Source of the DNA: Delphinus delphis
Lineage: Eukaryota > Chordata > Mammalia > Artiodactyla > Delphinidae
Reading direction: 5' to 3'
NCBI RefSeq assembly: GCF_949987515.2
Contig: NC_082694.2
Coordinates: 58,650,080-58,714,079, forward strand
Length of the DNA: 64,000 bases
Part shown: positions 24,032 through 36,569 of the stretch, in pieces
Numbering within the stretch: the stretch's first letter is position 1
Layout: each line of letters opens with the position of its first letter
The notes under the pieces: model-generated
What the model saw: only the letters and a program-made list of their open reading frames with translations
What the model was told of the DNA's origin: nothing
The model's database searches: none
Translations under genes and position numbers: made by a program

Positions 24032-24936
24032 ATGAAAAGGCAGAGGGCTATGTACCAGATGAAGGAACAAGATAAAATCCCAGGAAGACAACTAAATGAA
24101 GCGGAGATAAGCAACCTTCCAGAAAAAGAATTCAGAATAATGATACTGAAGATGACCCAGGACCTCAGAAAAAGAATGGAGGCCAAGATCGAGAAGATGC
24201 AAGAAATGTTGAACAAAGACCCAGAAGAATTAAAGAACAAACAAACAGAGATGAACAATACAATAACTGAAATGAAAACTACACTAAAAGGAATCAATAG
24301 CAGAATAACTGAGGCAGAAGAACAGATAAGTGACCTGGAAGACAGAATGGTGGAATTCACTGCTGTGGAAGAGAATAAAGAAAAAAGAATGAAAAGAAAT
24401 GAAGACAGCCTAAGAGACCTCTGGGACAACATTAAATGCAACAACATTCGCATTATAGGGGTCCCAGAAGAAGAAGAGAGAGAGAAAGGACCCGAGAAAA
24501 TATTTGAAGAGATTATAGTCGAAAACTTCCCTAACATGGGAAAGGAAATAGCCACCCAAGTCCAGGAAGCGCAGTGAGTCCCATACAGGATAAACCCAAG
24601 GAGAAACACGCTGAGACACATAGTAATCAAATTGCCAAAAATTAAAGACAAAGAAAAATGATTGAAAGCAGCAAGGGAAAAATGACAAATAACATACAAG
24701 GGAACTCCCATAAGGTTAACAGCTGATTTCTCAGTAGAAACTCTACAAGCCAGAGGGAGTGGCATGATATACTTAAAGTGATGAAATGGAAGAACCTACA
24801 ACCAAGATTACTCTACCCAGCAAGGATCTCATTCAGATTCTATGGAGAAATCAAAAGCTTTACAGACAAGCAAAAGCTAAGAGAATTCAGCACCACCAAA
24901 CCAGCTCTACAACAAATGCTAAAGGAACTTCTCTAA
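24032..24936 (+). pseudogene. L1 ORF1 (ORF1p) pseudogene
   Basis: ORF1p is the RNA-binding chaperone of the L1 particle. The first 181 codons stay open from the ATG at 24032. They include a Glu/Lys-rich coiled-coil region (codons 35-130, e.g. TEAEEQISDLEDRMVEF) and the start of the RRM-like domain (NIRIIGVPEEEE). A TGA at 24575-24577 ends the frame where related L1s read through (GCGCAGTGAGTCC). The C-terminal end (FSTTKPALQQMLKELL then TAA at 24934-24936) is in another frame, so at least one indel lies between. About 300 codons in total, a little shorter than the usual 330-340. Confidence 0.9.
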
Positions 24937-24994
24937 GTGGGAAACACAAGAGAAGAAAAGGACCTACAAAAACAAACCCAAAACAATTAAGAAA

Positions 24995-27900
24995 ATGGTC
25001 ATAGGAACATACATATCGATAATCACCTTAAACGTGAATGGATTAAATGCTCCAAACAAAAGACACAGGCTTGCTGAATGGATACAAAAATAAGACCCAT
25101 ATATATGCTGTCTACAAGAGACCCACTTCAGACCTAGGGATACATACAGACTGAAAGTGACAGGATGGAAAAAGATATTACATGCATATGGAAATCAAAA
25201 GAAAACTGGAGTAGCAATACTCATATCAAATAAAATAGACTGTAAAATAAAGAATGTTACAAGAGACAAGGAAGGACACTACATAGTGATCAAGGGATCA
25301 ATCCAAGAAGAAGATATAACAATTAAAAATATATATGCACCCAACATAGGAGCACCTCAACATAAGGCAACTGCTAACAGCTATAAAAGAGGAAATCGAC
25401 AGTAACACAATAATTGTGGGGAACTTTAACACCTCACTTACACCAATGGACAGATCATCCAAAATGAAAATAAATAAGGAAACAGAAGCTTTAAATGACA
25501 CAATAGACCAGATAGATTTAATTGACATTTATAGGACATTCCATCCAAAAACAGCAGTTTACACTTTCTTCTCAAGTGCGCATGGAACATTCTCCAGGAT
25601 AGAACATATCTTGGGTCCGAAATCAAGCCTCAGTACATTTAAGAAAATTGAAATCATTTCAAGCATCTTTTCTGACCATAACACTATGAGATTAGAAATG
25701 AATTAGAGGGGGAAAAATGTAAAAAACACAAACACATGGAGGCTAAACAATACGTTACTAAATAACCAAGAGATCACTGAAGAAATCAAAGAGGAAATCA
25801 AAAAATACCTAGAGACAAATGAAAACACGACAATCCCAAGCCTATGGGATGCAGCAAAAGCAGTTCTAAGAGGGAAGTTTATAGCTATACAAGCCTACAT
25901 CAAGAAACAAAAAAATCTCAAATAAACAATCTAACCTTACACCTAAAGGATCTAGAGAAAGAAGAACAAACAAAACCCAGAGTTAGCAGAAGGAAAGAAA
26001 TCATAAAGATTAGAGCAGAAATAAATGAAATGGAAACTAAGAAAACAATAGCAAAGATCAATAAAACTAAAAGCTAGTTCTTTGAGAAGATAAACAAAAT
26101 TGATAAACCATTAGCCAGACTCGGCAAGAAAAAAAGGGAGAGGATTCAAATCAATAAAATTAAAAATGAAAAAGAAGTTACAACAGACGCTGCAGAAATA
26201 CAAAGCATCCTAAGAGACTACTACAAGCAACTCTATGCCAATAAAATAGACAACCTGGAAGAAATGGACAAATTCTTAGAAAGGTATAACTTCCCAAGAC
26301 TGAACCAGGAAGAAATAGAAAATATGAACAGGCCAATCACAATTCAAGAAATTGAAACTGTGGTTAAAAATCTTCCAACAAACAGAAGTCTAGGACCAGA
26401 TGGCCTCACAGGTGAATTCTATGAAACATTTACAGAAGAGCTAACACCCATCCTTCTCAAACTCTTCCAAAAAATTTCAGAGGAAAGAACACTCTCAAAC
26501 TCATTCTATGAGGCCACCATCACCCTGACACCAAAACCAGAAAAAGATACTACAAAAAAAGAAAATTACAGACCAGTATCACTGATGAATATAGATGCAA
26601 AAATCCTCAACAAAATACTAGCAAACAGAATCCAACAACACATTAAAAGGATCATACACCATGATCAAGTGGGATTTATCCCAGGGATGCAAGGATTCTT
26701 CAACATACGCAAATCAATCAGTGTGATACACCATTATTAACAAAGTGAAGAATAAAAACCATATGATCATCTCAATAGATGCAGAAAAAGCTTTTGACAA
26801 AATTCAACACCGATTTATGATAAAAACTCTCCAGAAAGTGGGCATAGAGGGAACCTACCTCAACATAATAAAGGCCATATAGGACAAACCCACAGCAAAC
26901 ATCATTCTCAATGGTGAAAAACTGAAAGTATTTCCTCTAAGATCAGGAAAAAGACAAGGATGTCCACTCCCACCACTATTATTCAACATTGTTTTAGAAG
27001 TCCTAGCCACAGCAATCAGAGAAGAAAAAGAAATAAAAGGAATGCAAATTGGAAAAGAAGAAGTAAAACTGTCACTGTTTGCAGATGACATGATACTATA
27101 CATAGAGAATCCTAAAGATGCCACCAGAAAACTACTAGAGCTAATCAATGAATTTGGTAAAGTTGCAGGATACAAAATTAATGCACAGAAATCTCTTGCA
27201 TTCCTATACACTAATGATGAAAAATCTGAAAGAGAAATTAAGGAAACACTTCCATTTACCACTGCAACAAAAAGAATCAAATACCTAGGAATAAACCTAC
27301 CTAGGGAGACAAAAGACCTGTATACAGAAAACTATAAGACACTGATGAAAGAAATTAAAGATGATACCAACAGATGGAGAGATATACCATGTTCTTGGAT
27401 TGGAAGAATCAACATTGTGAAAATGACTCTACTACCCAAAGCAATCTACAGATTCAATGCAATCCCTATCAAATTACCAATGGCATTTTTTACGGAACTA
27501 GAACAAAAAATCTTAAAATTTGTATGGAGACACAAAAGACCCCGAATAGCCAAAGCAGTCTTGAGGGAAAAAAGCGGAGTTGGAGGAATCAGACTCCCTG
27601 ACTTCAGACTACACTACAAAGCTACAGTAATCAAGACAATATGGTACTGGAACAAAAACAGAAACATAGATCAATGGAACAAGATAGAAAGCCCAGAGGT
27701 AAACCCACGCACCTATGGTCAACTGATCTATGACAAAGGAGGCAAGGATATACAATGGAGAAAGACAGTCTCTTCAATAAGTGGTGCTGGGAAAACTGGA
27801 CAGCTACATGTAAAAGAATGAAATTATAACACTCCCTAACACCATACACAAAAATAAACTCAAAATGGATTAGAGGCCTAAATTAAGACCGGACACTATA

Positions 27901-28796
27901 AAACTCTTACAGGAAAACATAAGAAGAACACTCTTTAACATAAATCATAGCAAGATCTTTTTTGATCCACCTCCTAGAGTAATGGAAATAAAAACAAAAA
28001 TAAATGGGACCTAAAGAAACTTAAAAGCTTTTGCACAGCAAAGGAAACCATAAACAAGACAAAAAGACAACCCTCAGAATGGGAGAAAATATTTGCAAAC
28101 GAATCCACAGACAAAGGATTAATCTCCAAAATATATAAACAGCTCATGCAGGTCAATATTAAGAAAACAAACAACCCAACCCAAAAATGGGCAGAAGACC
28201 TAAATAGACATTTCTCCAAAGAAGACATACAGATGGCTAAGAAGCATATGAAAAGCTGCTCAACATCACTAATTATTAGAGAAATGCAAATCAAAACTAC
28301 AATGAGGTATCACCTCACACCAGTTAGAATGGGCATCATCAGAAAATCTACAAACAACAAATGCTGGAGAGGATGTAGAGAAAAGGGAACCCTCTTGCAC
28401 GGTTGGTGGGAATGGAAATTGATACAGCCAGTATGGAGAACAGTATGGAGGTTCCTTAAAAAACTAAAAATAGAATTACCACATGACCCAGCAATCCCAC
28501 TACTGGGCAAATACCCAGAGAAAACCATAATTCAAAAAGACACAGGCACCCCAGTGTTCATTGCAGCACTATTTACAACAGCCAGGTCATGGAAGCAACC
28601 TAAATGCCCATCAACAGACGAATGGATAAAGAAGATGTGGTACATATATACAATGGAATATTACTCAGCCATAAAAAGGAACGAAATTGGGTCATTTGTA
28701 GAGACGTGGATGGATCTAGAGACTGTCATACAGAGTGAAGTAAGTCAGAGAGAGAAAAACAAATATAGTATATTAACGCATATATGTGGAACCTAG
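24995..28796 (+). pseudogene. L1 ORF2 (endonuclease/reverse transcriptase) pseudogene
   Basis: ORF2p nicks DNA and reverse-transcribes L1 RNA at the nick. The ATG at 24995 opens with the L1 N-terminus (ISIITLNVNGLN), and a stop follows after about 30 codons. Endonuclease remnants are at 25157-25706: the usual GDFN is GNFN (near 25420) and SRID is SRIE (near 25595), while SDH is kept. The reverse transcriptase begins near 26264; the FADD motif is at about 27079 (FADDMILY). Frame breaks occur near 26738, 26880 and 27770. The C-terminal domain is open from 28146 to the natural stop at 28796. Length is about 1267 codons, close to a normal L1. It cannot make an active enzyme. Confidence 0.93.
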
Positions 28797-29056
28797 AAAA
28801 ATGGTACAGATGAACCTGTTTGCAAGGCAGAAATAGAGACACAGATGTAGAGAACAAACATATGGATGCCAAGGGGGGAAGCGGCAGGGGAGTGGGGGTG
28901 GGGGTGTGATGAGTTGGGCGATTGGGATTGACATGTATACACTGATGTGTATAAAACTGATGGCTAGTAAGAACCTGCTGTATAAAAAATAAATAAAATA
29001 AAATGCAAAATTTTTTAAATAATTAATTTTAAAAATAAAATAAAATAGAAGACCCA

Positions 29057-30335
29057 TTAACTCCACTTGATGTTCAAGGTAAAGGTTTTAGTTACATGCA
29101 GATGATTTTTTTTTTATATTAGAGTGTTTTAGTAGAGATACATGTTATTGAAAGCAAGTCAAGCTATTGCAAGCCAAGAGGGCATCTGTGTTTCATTCTT
29201 CTGTCTTCCTGTATACCATCTTAACAGCTTCTTCATCCACATGGCAGAATATAGCTGCCCCATGCTCTTGAGATTCCATATTGCAATTCTAGAGACAGAC
29301 TGGCTACCTCTAAATACCATTTTTAATTTACAAAGAGAAAATCTGACTGGCACAGCCTGGCTTCCTTTGCGGCCAGGGACATGGGTATGACAAAGCCCAA
29401 CCATGAGTACTAAGGTCCGACCTAGGGGTAGGGAATTGTATTGTATTGTATTGGTGGCTATCGTATAGGCTGAATGGACATCCTAAAAGCTATCTGCTAT
29501 AAAAGGCCTTCCCGCAGAACCTCTGAATTTGTGTTTTCCAAATTTCTCTAATGGTAGACTCATCAGGCCCTTGCCTGAAGAGTCTGAATAAGTGGGCCTG
29601 GAATGTTTGTTTTTAGTGAATACATCAGGTGATCATTATCATGAGGGAAGCTTGGGAAACCCTGTCGAATCAAACCAGAGGCGACTGCCTATACAGAAGG
29701 ACATCTCTGACCCGTGTAGCCAAGCTCCACCATCCCGCATTCCTCAGAATGTCTTGACCTGTGATTCTCAATGAGCCTACTGTCACCTCAATCTGATCTC
29801 TTGGGAGTCTTCTATCCTGAATCATTTTCAAAGTCCCAGGAAGTAACTGTGAGGCTCAAAACTACCCACACTTCAACTTGAACAGGAGATAGGGGTCCAT
29901 CCTTTCAATGATGGATGTAAAGCAAGGATGAAAAAGAAACAGTCAACTTCCCATACAGATTCCTCTCCCCCTCCTTAGAGATCAGGATAGTATGAAAAAC
30001 TCTCTTCCCTTAAGAACTCCAACTGCTTTGACATCTTTCATATTCTCACTTTACCCCTATCCCACCATTTCAGCCAACTAGGTATTCTGGTCTCAGACAT
30101 TTTATCACATAGCTTGGAAGATCGATTCGCCTCTCCTAGAACATCTTCATAAAGGACAGTGTAATAAACTAAAGGCTTAGCTTTACATGTTGTTTGAAGA
30201 CTCAAATACTATTATCCTAATAACGCGATGCTGGTTTACCTTCAGGTTGGTGGCGTCAAATAAAGGACGCCACTAGAATAAGGAACAAGCAGACATTTAA
30301 TGACAACTGCCAAAATCTTTTTCCTGTGTAAAGCG
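29057..30335. other. Unassigned sequence
   Basis: No gene or repeat recognised, apart from a short (GTATT)n run near 29436-29453. Confidence 0.4.
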
Positions 30336-30339
30336 CAGC

Positions 30340-30935
30340 TGAGGTTTTCAAAAGACATATGTTGCAAAACCAGAAATACAAAAGGCCAGTGAACATGTGA
30401 AAAAATTGCTCCACCTCAGCCAGAACACAAATTAAAAGAACAATGAGCTCAATTTTTACCTATAAAATTGGCAAAGATAAAAAAGAATAATCCCCAGTGC
30501 TGGTGAGGTTGTGGGAGGTTTACTCCCTTGCCAGTAGGAGTCTGAACTGGGACAGCTTTTCCAGAAGGTAACTGGGGTATGTATTTCTTTCTAAAGCCTT
30601 AAAAATGGCCACACTTCTTCACATAGCAGTTTTGCCTTTTAAGAATTTATCCTAAAAAAAGAACTAAGACTGGGCACAAAGATTTATGACAACGTTGTTC
30701 ATTACAACATTGACTATATTGGCAAATACCTGGAGGAAAGAAAACCCACCAACAGCAACTGGTTGAGCAAACCGAGGCAGAGCCATACACAACGGATATG
30801 CCGTTTGTATCACCATCACAAAAACTGAGGAGGTACGAGATTATTTATAGGCAGGGAAGTATTTTGGCAAAATAGTAAAAAAAAAAAAAAAAAGCTACAA
30901 GAGGTATGATCTTATTTTTTTTTTAAATGTAGTAG
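30340..30935 (+). mobile_element. Ancient L1/HAL1-like 3' region
   Basis: Order typical of very old L1 or HAL1 copies: CAAAAGACATATGTTGCAAAACC, GCTGGTGAGGTTGTGGGAGG, TTTAAGAATTTATCCTAAAAAAAG, AAAGCTACAAGAGGTATGATC. An A18 tract sits near 30875. No intact frame. Confidence 0.6.
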
Positions 30936-30939
30936 AACA

Positions 30940-31665
30940 TTTGGGCAGGGTTGCCTACTCTACAATCCATTATTTGGAATTACCCCCATGCCCCTACTGA
31001 AAGGGGTAGCCTTCTTGCCTTTGTTTTAATAACAACTTGACTTGGCTGATTAATATGAGAGATCAGTGAATAGCCTAGAATTCTCTGACTGGAGAATTAG
31101 AAATAAGAGACACAAAACCATGCTCACATGATTGCTGACGTGTGAAATGAAGGATGTTGTCCAATCAGGGCTGGGGTGGCCATTTTCATTCACCCATAAG
31201 CAGAGGAGTAGTGGAGACAGCCTTGCCTGCAGAAGGGAGAGGAAGAGAACAGAGAAACAGAACGTGTGCTTCAAGAGACTGCGATGGGTGAAAGGAGGGG
31301 TGTCACTGACTCCCTCCACCCCCACTTTTAAATAAGTCCCCTTTCCTTGAGCTATCTTGAGTCATGTAAGAGTAAACCTCCAAATTTAACAGACATTATT
31401 CCTAAAAGACGGTATTTCAGTTCAATTTTATGGTCTCAGTTTTGCTTTTTGTTTTTTTTTTTATTGTAACATATGAGATGAAAGGTCAGAGAGCCTGCAC
31501 TCCAGCCAGGATTATGCCATTAACTATGTGATCTGGGAAAGTCACTCCACCATCTAGATTCTGTGGGACTTTTAAGCAGGAAATCCCAGGCTTTTTGGAA
31601 AGGACAAAGCAAACCCATGTGGGTAGGACCCACAGAACTCCCTATCTGCCCATCTTGTAGATGGC
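30940..31665. other. Unassigned sequence
   Basis: No gene or repeat recognised. A T-rich run lies at 31444-31462. Confidence 0.4.
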
Positions 31666-31681
31666 TCAAAACCCCAATGAA

Positions 31682-31892
31682 GGGCTTCCCTGATGGCGCA
31701 GTGGTTGGGGGTCCGCCTGCCGATGCAGGGGACGCGGGTTCGTGCCCCGGTCCGGGAGGATCCCACATGCCGCGGAGCAGCTGGGCCCGTGAGCCATGGA
31801 TGCTGAGCCTGCGCGTCCGGAGCCTGTGCTCCGCAACGCGAGAGGCCACAACAGTGAGAGGCCCGCGTACCGCAAATAAAAAAAAAAAAAAA
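31682..31892 (+). mobile_element. CHR-2-type SINE
   Basis: Complete body from GGGCTTCCCTGATGGCGCAG to GCGTACCGCAAAT plus A tail. Flanks AAACCCCAATGAA (31669-31681) and AAACCCAAGTGAA (31893-31905) look like a slightly decayed TSD. Four overlapping open frames here are SINE shadows. Confidence 0.92.
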
Positions 31893-31934
31893 AAACCCAA
31901 GTGAAAAAGACTGAATCACGTCCTGCCAAAGAGT

Positions 31935-32140
31935 GGCAGCCTAGATGTAAATCCCGGTTCTCCTACTTAGGGCATGTGGGTTTGGGCAAATTGCTTAATG
32001 ATTTTATATCTCAGTTTCCTTATCTGTAAAGTGGCATTAATTCTAATACTGCCTCCTTAGAACTGCTGAAGGATTAAAATGAGGTAAGTTGTGTAAAGTT
32101 CTTAGCCCAGTGCCTAGAACATAAAATAAGGATTACCTGT
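31935..32140 (+). repeat. MIR SINE
   Basis: Clear MIR order: TGTAAATCCCGGTTCTCC, TCTCAGTTTCCTTATCTGTAAAG, AACTGCTGAAGGATTAAAATGAG, TTAGCCCAGTGCCTAGAACATA. Confidence 0.88.
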
Positions 32141-32204
32141 GGTCCCCAGAGGCCCTGTTCAAGGAAAGGGTGTTCCTTCCTCTCCAAGAGACACACTAGT
32201 CCCC

Positions 32205-32385
32205 TAGGCCCGTGCTTCTCAAACTTCAGCGTGCCTAGAATCCCCTAAAGATGTTGATAACATGCAGATTTGGGGGTGGGCCCTGAGAATTTGCATTTCT
32301 AACTAGTTCTAGCTAAACCGATGCAGGTGGTCCACCAGGTGGGTAGTGTTAACAATTTTGCCTCAGAGAACCCTTAACACATAAA
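32205..32385 (+). mobile_element. MER5A-like hAT DNA transposon remnant
   Basis: GTGCTTCTCAAACTTCAGCGTG at the left end and GGCCCTGAGAATTTGCATTTC inside are hallmark MER5A text. Non-autonomous fossil of the hAT-Charlie group; no coding capacity. Confidence 0.8.
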
Positions 32386-32389
32386 AGCT

Positions 32390-33335
32390 TTTCATACCTG
32401 TTTCCAATATGCAAAGCACCTTCAATCAACCAGAAAGCTTTAAGAGTGGGGCCTTTTAATTACTTGGATGTTCCCATTAAATTGGAGTTAAACATCACCA
32501 TGTTTTCAGTTTCAGCTCTTGGAGCAACTGTTTCTAAAATATATTATTAGTTCACTTTTTGGCTTTGGTAAGTTCAGGACATAATTTAGTCTTTCTCTGA
32601 TGATTTGTGAGGCACTTCAGACCCTTGCAGCGCCTCGGGTCATTCATTTTAACTGCCTGGCTCCATAGACGCAGGAGTTATGGGATGAGAAATTGGACTG
32701 AACTTGTTCAGACCCAGAGCAGAGGCTGTACTCCACTGAAGGGTTTTACGTGTTTCTACTAACTCTTTGGAATGAGTGTCTTTGCTGGCCGTGAAGTGAA
32801 ATGAAGGATGTTATTCTGGTTACTTGAAGAGCCCAGTCGCTCCAAATAGTTGAGCGATATATATACACACCGCTACAGAATAACACTGTGCCAGGGATGC
32901 AGCCAGGGACTCCCTGCCCTCCTATGGAGGGCGCTAAAGGACGTATCCCTGGGAAGCATTCAACCTTGAGGACGCCAGAAGCCCTTTCACCTCATCACTT
33001 ATGCAAATACTCTTTTCTCCCCAGTCTTGTCTTAACAAAGAATTGGGGCAGCTTCAAAGCCGTTTCTCAAATAAATAGATTCACGACTGCTGCTACTGAA
33101 CATTCAGGAAACCTGTTTTTCTTTACTTGTGGGGGTTTTACAGAGGATTTCTGCTCCGCGGAGTGGTCATTTCTCAAGCTGTTTCAAACTCACAAGATCT
33201 ATCAGGGACCACACGAACCACGTCTAGCCTTGCGTGGCTATTTTTCTCAATTCAGTTCTATTTCCTTCCTTCTCCTCTCTCCCCTCCGTCCTTTCTTCTT
33301 TTCCTCTTTCTCCTCCCTCCCAGGCATCAGGCATT
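32390..33335. other. Unassigned sequence
   Basis: The frame at 32888-33376 (162 codons) is the longest plus-strand frame outside repeats, but it has no domain. It includes a pyrimidine-rich, low-complexity stretch and runs into an antisense L1 tail, so I do not call it a gene. Confidence 0.5.
33255..33325. repeat. Pyrimidine-rich tract
   Basis: About 70 bases of mostly C and T on the plus strand, just upstream of the antisense L1 tail. Confidence 0.7.
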
Positions 33336-33338
33336 CTT

Positions 33339-33682
33339 GTTTTTGTTTTTTTTTAAACATCTTTATTGGAGTATAATTGCTTTACAATGGTGTGTTAGTT
33401 TCTGCTTTATAACAAAGTGAATCAGCTATACGTACACATATGTCCCCATATCTCCTTCCACTTGCATCTCCCTCCCACCCTCCCTATCCCACCCCTCTAG
33501 GTGGTCACAAAGCACTGAGCTGATCTCCCTGTGCTATGCGGCTGCTTCCCACTAGCTATCTATTTTATATTTGGTAGTGTATATATGTCCATGCCACTTT
33601 CTCACTTTGTCCCAGCTTATCCTTCCCCCTCCCCGTGTCCTCAAGTCCATTCTCTAGTAGGTCTGTGTCTTTATTCCCGTCT
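33339..33682 (-). mobile_element. 5'-truncated L1 3' end, antisense
   Basis: T-rich start, then AACATCTTTATTGGAGTATAA, the reverse complement of the L1 3' terminus also seen at 16900 and 53270. It runs to TGTGTCTTTATTCCCGTC. No clear TSD found. No coding sequence. Confidence 0.92.
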
Positions 33683-34084
33683 TACTGAGGCAAGACACAC
33701 TCGCAAAGAAGGCTGCACCTTCTCTCCCAACCCCGCTGTTTCCCATCTTTGCCCTCTGAGGTTTCTCTGTTAATACCAGTTCTGTTCTTGTAGGAAAACT
33801 TGGTCTCCTTTCGATATATTTAAGTCAGGCCCCATTTCTCCCAGATATTTCTCTGACTCTGAATCTTTCCAAATGTCTGCAGGTCTCGGCACTCAGACGT
33901 ACTTGCCAAAGCCTGCTGACCAATGCTCCTTCTGGAGCCTGAGATTTATCAAGTCTGACCCTCCCTTCCGTTTTGGCCATCAACAGACAAGGGTGTGAGT
34001 GTCTGCTTGTACAACCCTGTAGCACCACCAATACCAACCCAAAATAAACACAAATCTAACTCCAGTAGCTTTGAAGAATCATGT

Positions 34085-34395
34085 AGATTAGTGCTATCCA
34101 GTAGAAATATAACATCAGTCACATTATGTTTTAAGCGTTCTAATAGACACATTTTTTTAAGTAAAAAGAAACAGGTAAAATTAACATTAATGATATACTT
34201 TAACCCAATATATTAAAAATATTATCGTTTCAACAAGTATTCAATGTAAAAAATTATCAATGCAATAGATATTTTACATTCTTTTTTCTACACTAAGTCG
34301 CCAAAAATCCAGTGCGTATGTTACACTTGCTGCGCAGCTCAGTTCGGACCAGCCACACTTCAACGGCTCAATAGCCAAAGGTGGGTCCTGACGCC
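34085..34395 (-). mobile_element. MER3-like DNA transposon remnant
   Basis: Starts AGTGCTATCCAGTAGAAATATAA and ends near CTCAATAGCC. The AT-rich middle and end resemble the mammalian repeat whose termini read CAGxGCTGTCCAATAGAA and TGGCTATTGAGC. A related copy lies at 62965-63125. The family name is uncertain. Confidence 0.5.
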
Positions 34396-34409
34396 CACAC
34401 TGGAAAGAG

Positions 34410-36180
34410 CACAATGTAGATGTTTACTGTGATTTTCAGGAAGCAGCAGGGTGAGAGGTTTTACAAGCATATCATAAAGGCTACATCCTTAAAATCTTTC
34501 TTAGACAACTCTCTCCACCCGAGTGCTAAGAATCTCTCAGCCCGTTCACCCCCCAACTCACCCCCTCACTGCTTCGTTCTGTTCTTCCTCTTCCCTCCTC
34601 CTTCTCCACTCACCATTCCTGCCCTAGGCCCCTGACACTGAAAACGCTTCTCTGACAGCATTTCCTCCAAAACTTAGTCCTCCTGGAATTGTACTGAGTA
34701 AAATTATCTATTTTGTTGGCTGATTCTTAAAGGTTCCCGGTTCAGCCAGCACCTGCTCACCAGTCTCCCAGGTTTCTCATGGGTGCCTGGGTGAGCACAA
34801 GCGATCCCCAGCCGGAAACAGATGAGCCACTCTTCAGATGCGTGGGGACTTCACCAAGGCAACGGAACCTGCCTGCAGTGAAAATGCTCCTGCTAACCAG
34901 CCCACGTTGCAGAGCCCTTCTCAGGACCGCTGCCAGCACTGCAGCGCTAACAGGCGAGTTACTCAGAAGAGGAAGGGTTCTGCTCTATGGCAAACGCCAT
35001 TCCCTCCCTCTGACACCTAGAGTCTCGGGAACAAGCGGGTAGAGAACATGGAGGCAAAGCAACAGTCCCTGGACCCCAGTTTTGTTATATTCAGCTGTAA
35101 GGACTACAGAATTAATCACGATCTGTTTGTACAACTTTTCTGTCAATATCAGTTATATCTACTCTGTTTCTCTAAGTACTCAGTCAGGTGGGCTGTCCCC
35201 CAGAGACAATGCAGGTGGAGTTACAGCTTCCGGTGGTGAGAATGGATTTGCTCACGTTCAGCCCTATTTTCCCTTAAGATTCCTTTTGCAGCTCATAGTT
35301 TCAGATCATTTGGTTGGAATGAAGATGGCAACCTTTGCTCATGAAATAGATCCTCTATCTATGGAAAACAGATACACAGCATAACTAGATAAGTAGCCTT
35401 GACCTTCTTGAGACACTATTGGCTATAACTGAATGGACCCTCATTATTACCATATCCACACAAAACATATGATTGGACCAGGCAAGATCTACCCCCAAAT
35501 GACCCAAATTTTCACAGGAATCAAAATCAACTCAGACTCCCAAGGGTCATCCAGATCAAAAGAGACCTAAGGCTAGTCTAGGAAACCCCTGAAGTTTTCT
35601 AACCCAGTGCAGTACTGGCAGAAATGGGTCACCCAGGGAGAGCACGGATCTGAACCACACTCTCTTCAGCATCTTTCACGTCGTATCAAGCACTCAGAGG
35701 AAACAGGCTGAAGACTTGGCGACTCTCAATACAACCTCTTGTATCTAAACATTAATAAATATCCAGGAAATATCAATTGTTCTTTTCTTCTTTCCCCAGC
35801 TGAATCGCATCGTTCTCACACTGAATGGCTTTTTAATATCTCTGACACACTCCCCCTCCTGTGTCTGCCAGTATTAGAATGTATTATTTGGCTGGTGATT
35901 TTTCTCATTTCTCTTCTCAACTCAGCAGCCAGAACTGCTCCTCCTGACTTGGCAGAAGTTGAGGATGTCCATTCTTGCTGACTTTTGTGCCCGTTCATTG
36001 CCAAAAACCCATAATATTTAAGGTTTTTAATTCTTCCTCTGCATTTTTTTTTGAGAGGGGTTATTATTTGTGGCCAGAAAGTCAGCATTTTTCATATTCA
36101 CTCCACAGTTTATAAAGTACCTAACACAGGTCTCTACTTCCTTGCAATCCTCAAGAAATATGTAATTGTCAAGTGAGACA
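34410..36180. other. Unassigned sequence
   Basis: No gene recognised. Around 34740-35040 GC is higher and open frames exist on both strands (34757-34939 minus, 34779-35042 plus), but neither shows a domain. A possible degraded MIR lies at 35595-35700. Confidence 0.4.
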
Positions 36181-36189
36181 AGTTATGCA

Positions 36190-36262
36190 AGAATTCTATA
36201 TACAATCTAACTAACTACATACAACCTAATTAATTCTATATACAAACTAATTAATTAATCTA
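36190..36262. repeat. Short degenerate duplication, AT-rich
   Basis: ATTCTATATACAATCTAACTAA and ATTCTATATACAAACTAATTAA lie about 41 bp apart, embedded in TAATT-rich DNA. Confidence 0.6.
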
Positions 36263-36412
36263 ATTGATCTGTTTTGTTATTGTTATATACAGGAGCATGT
36301 TTTCCTGTGTGTGGTACACAATCATAGTTTCCTCTGAGCTAGTTCATTTACAGTACCTCTCTCTGCTGATCTGGATGAATAATAATTTCAGATAAGTTTA
36401 AGACAGCTGAGG

Positions 36413-36565
36413 CACAGTGGAAAAGGTGTCAGTGAACTGGACTCTGCCACCAACTAGCTGTATCCTTAGAAAGTCACTTAATATCCATAAACCACATTTA
36501 TGTTCATCTGTTAAAACAGGAGACTGGATTAGATCAATGGTTTCCAAGGTGCAGGTCCCCAGGGC
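36413..36565 (+). repeat. MIR SINE
   Basis: GGACTCTGCCACCAACTAGCTG, AAAGTCACTTAATATCC, AACAGGAGACTGGATTAGATC, in MIR order. Confidence 0.75.
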
Positions 36566-36569
36566 CCTC

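Larger units (their letters stand above)
23897..29041 (+). mobile_element. Nearly complete L1 retrotransposon (dead)
   Basis: Element of 5145 bp flanked by perfect copies of AAAATAGAAGACCCA at 23882-23896 and 29042-29056. Only about 135 bp of 5' UTR precede ORF1, so the promoter part is missing. ORF1 (24032-24936) and ORF2 (24995-28796) are in the usual order and both are broken. The 3' UTR is very short: after CCTGCTGTATAAAAAATAAA it becomes A-rich, whereas other L1 copies in this window continue with TAGCACAGGGAG for about 185 bp more. Old enough to have many stops and frameshifts, but young enough to keep an exact TSD. Confidence 0.95.

Noticed and set aside
24013..24765. 250-codon minus-strand open frame
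   Set aside because: Mirror frame of L1 ORF1; the coding sense is the plus strand.
31520..31929. Several overlapping frames of 87-126 codons on both strands
   Set aside because: They translate the CHR-2 SINE; the same peptides recur at 2000, 6700, 11000 and 57200.
32888..33376. 162-codon plus-strand open frame
   Set aside because: No recognisable domain, ends in low-complexity Ser/Pro/Phe-rich text from a pyrimidine tract and in antisense L1 sequence. No splice or promoter support.
34757..35042. GC-richer block with Leu/Arg-rich open frames, considered as a mitochondrial-type leader or first exon
   Set aside because: No convincing protein match, frames on both strands equally long, no downstream exon visible.
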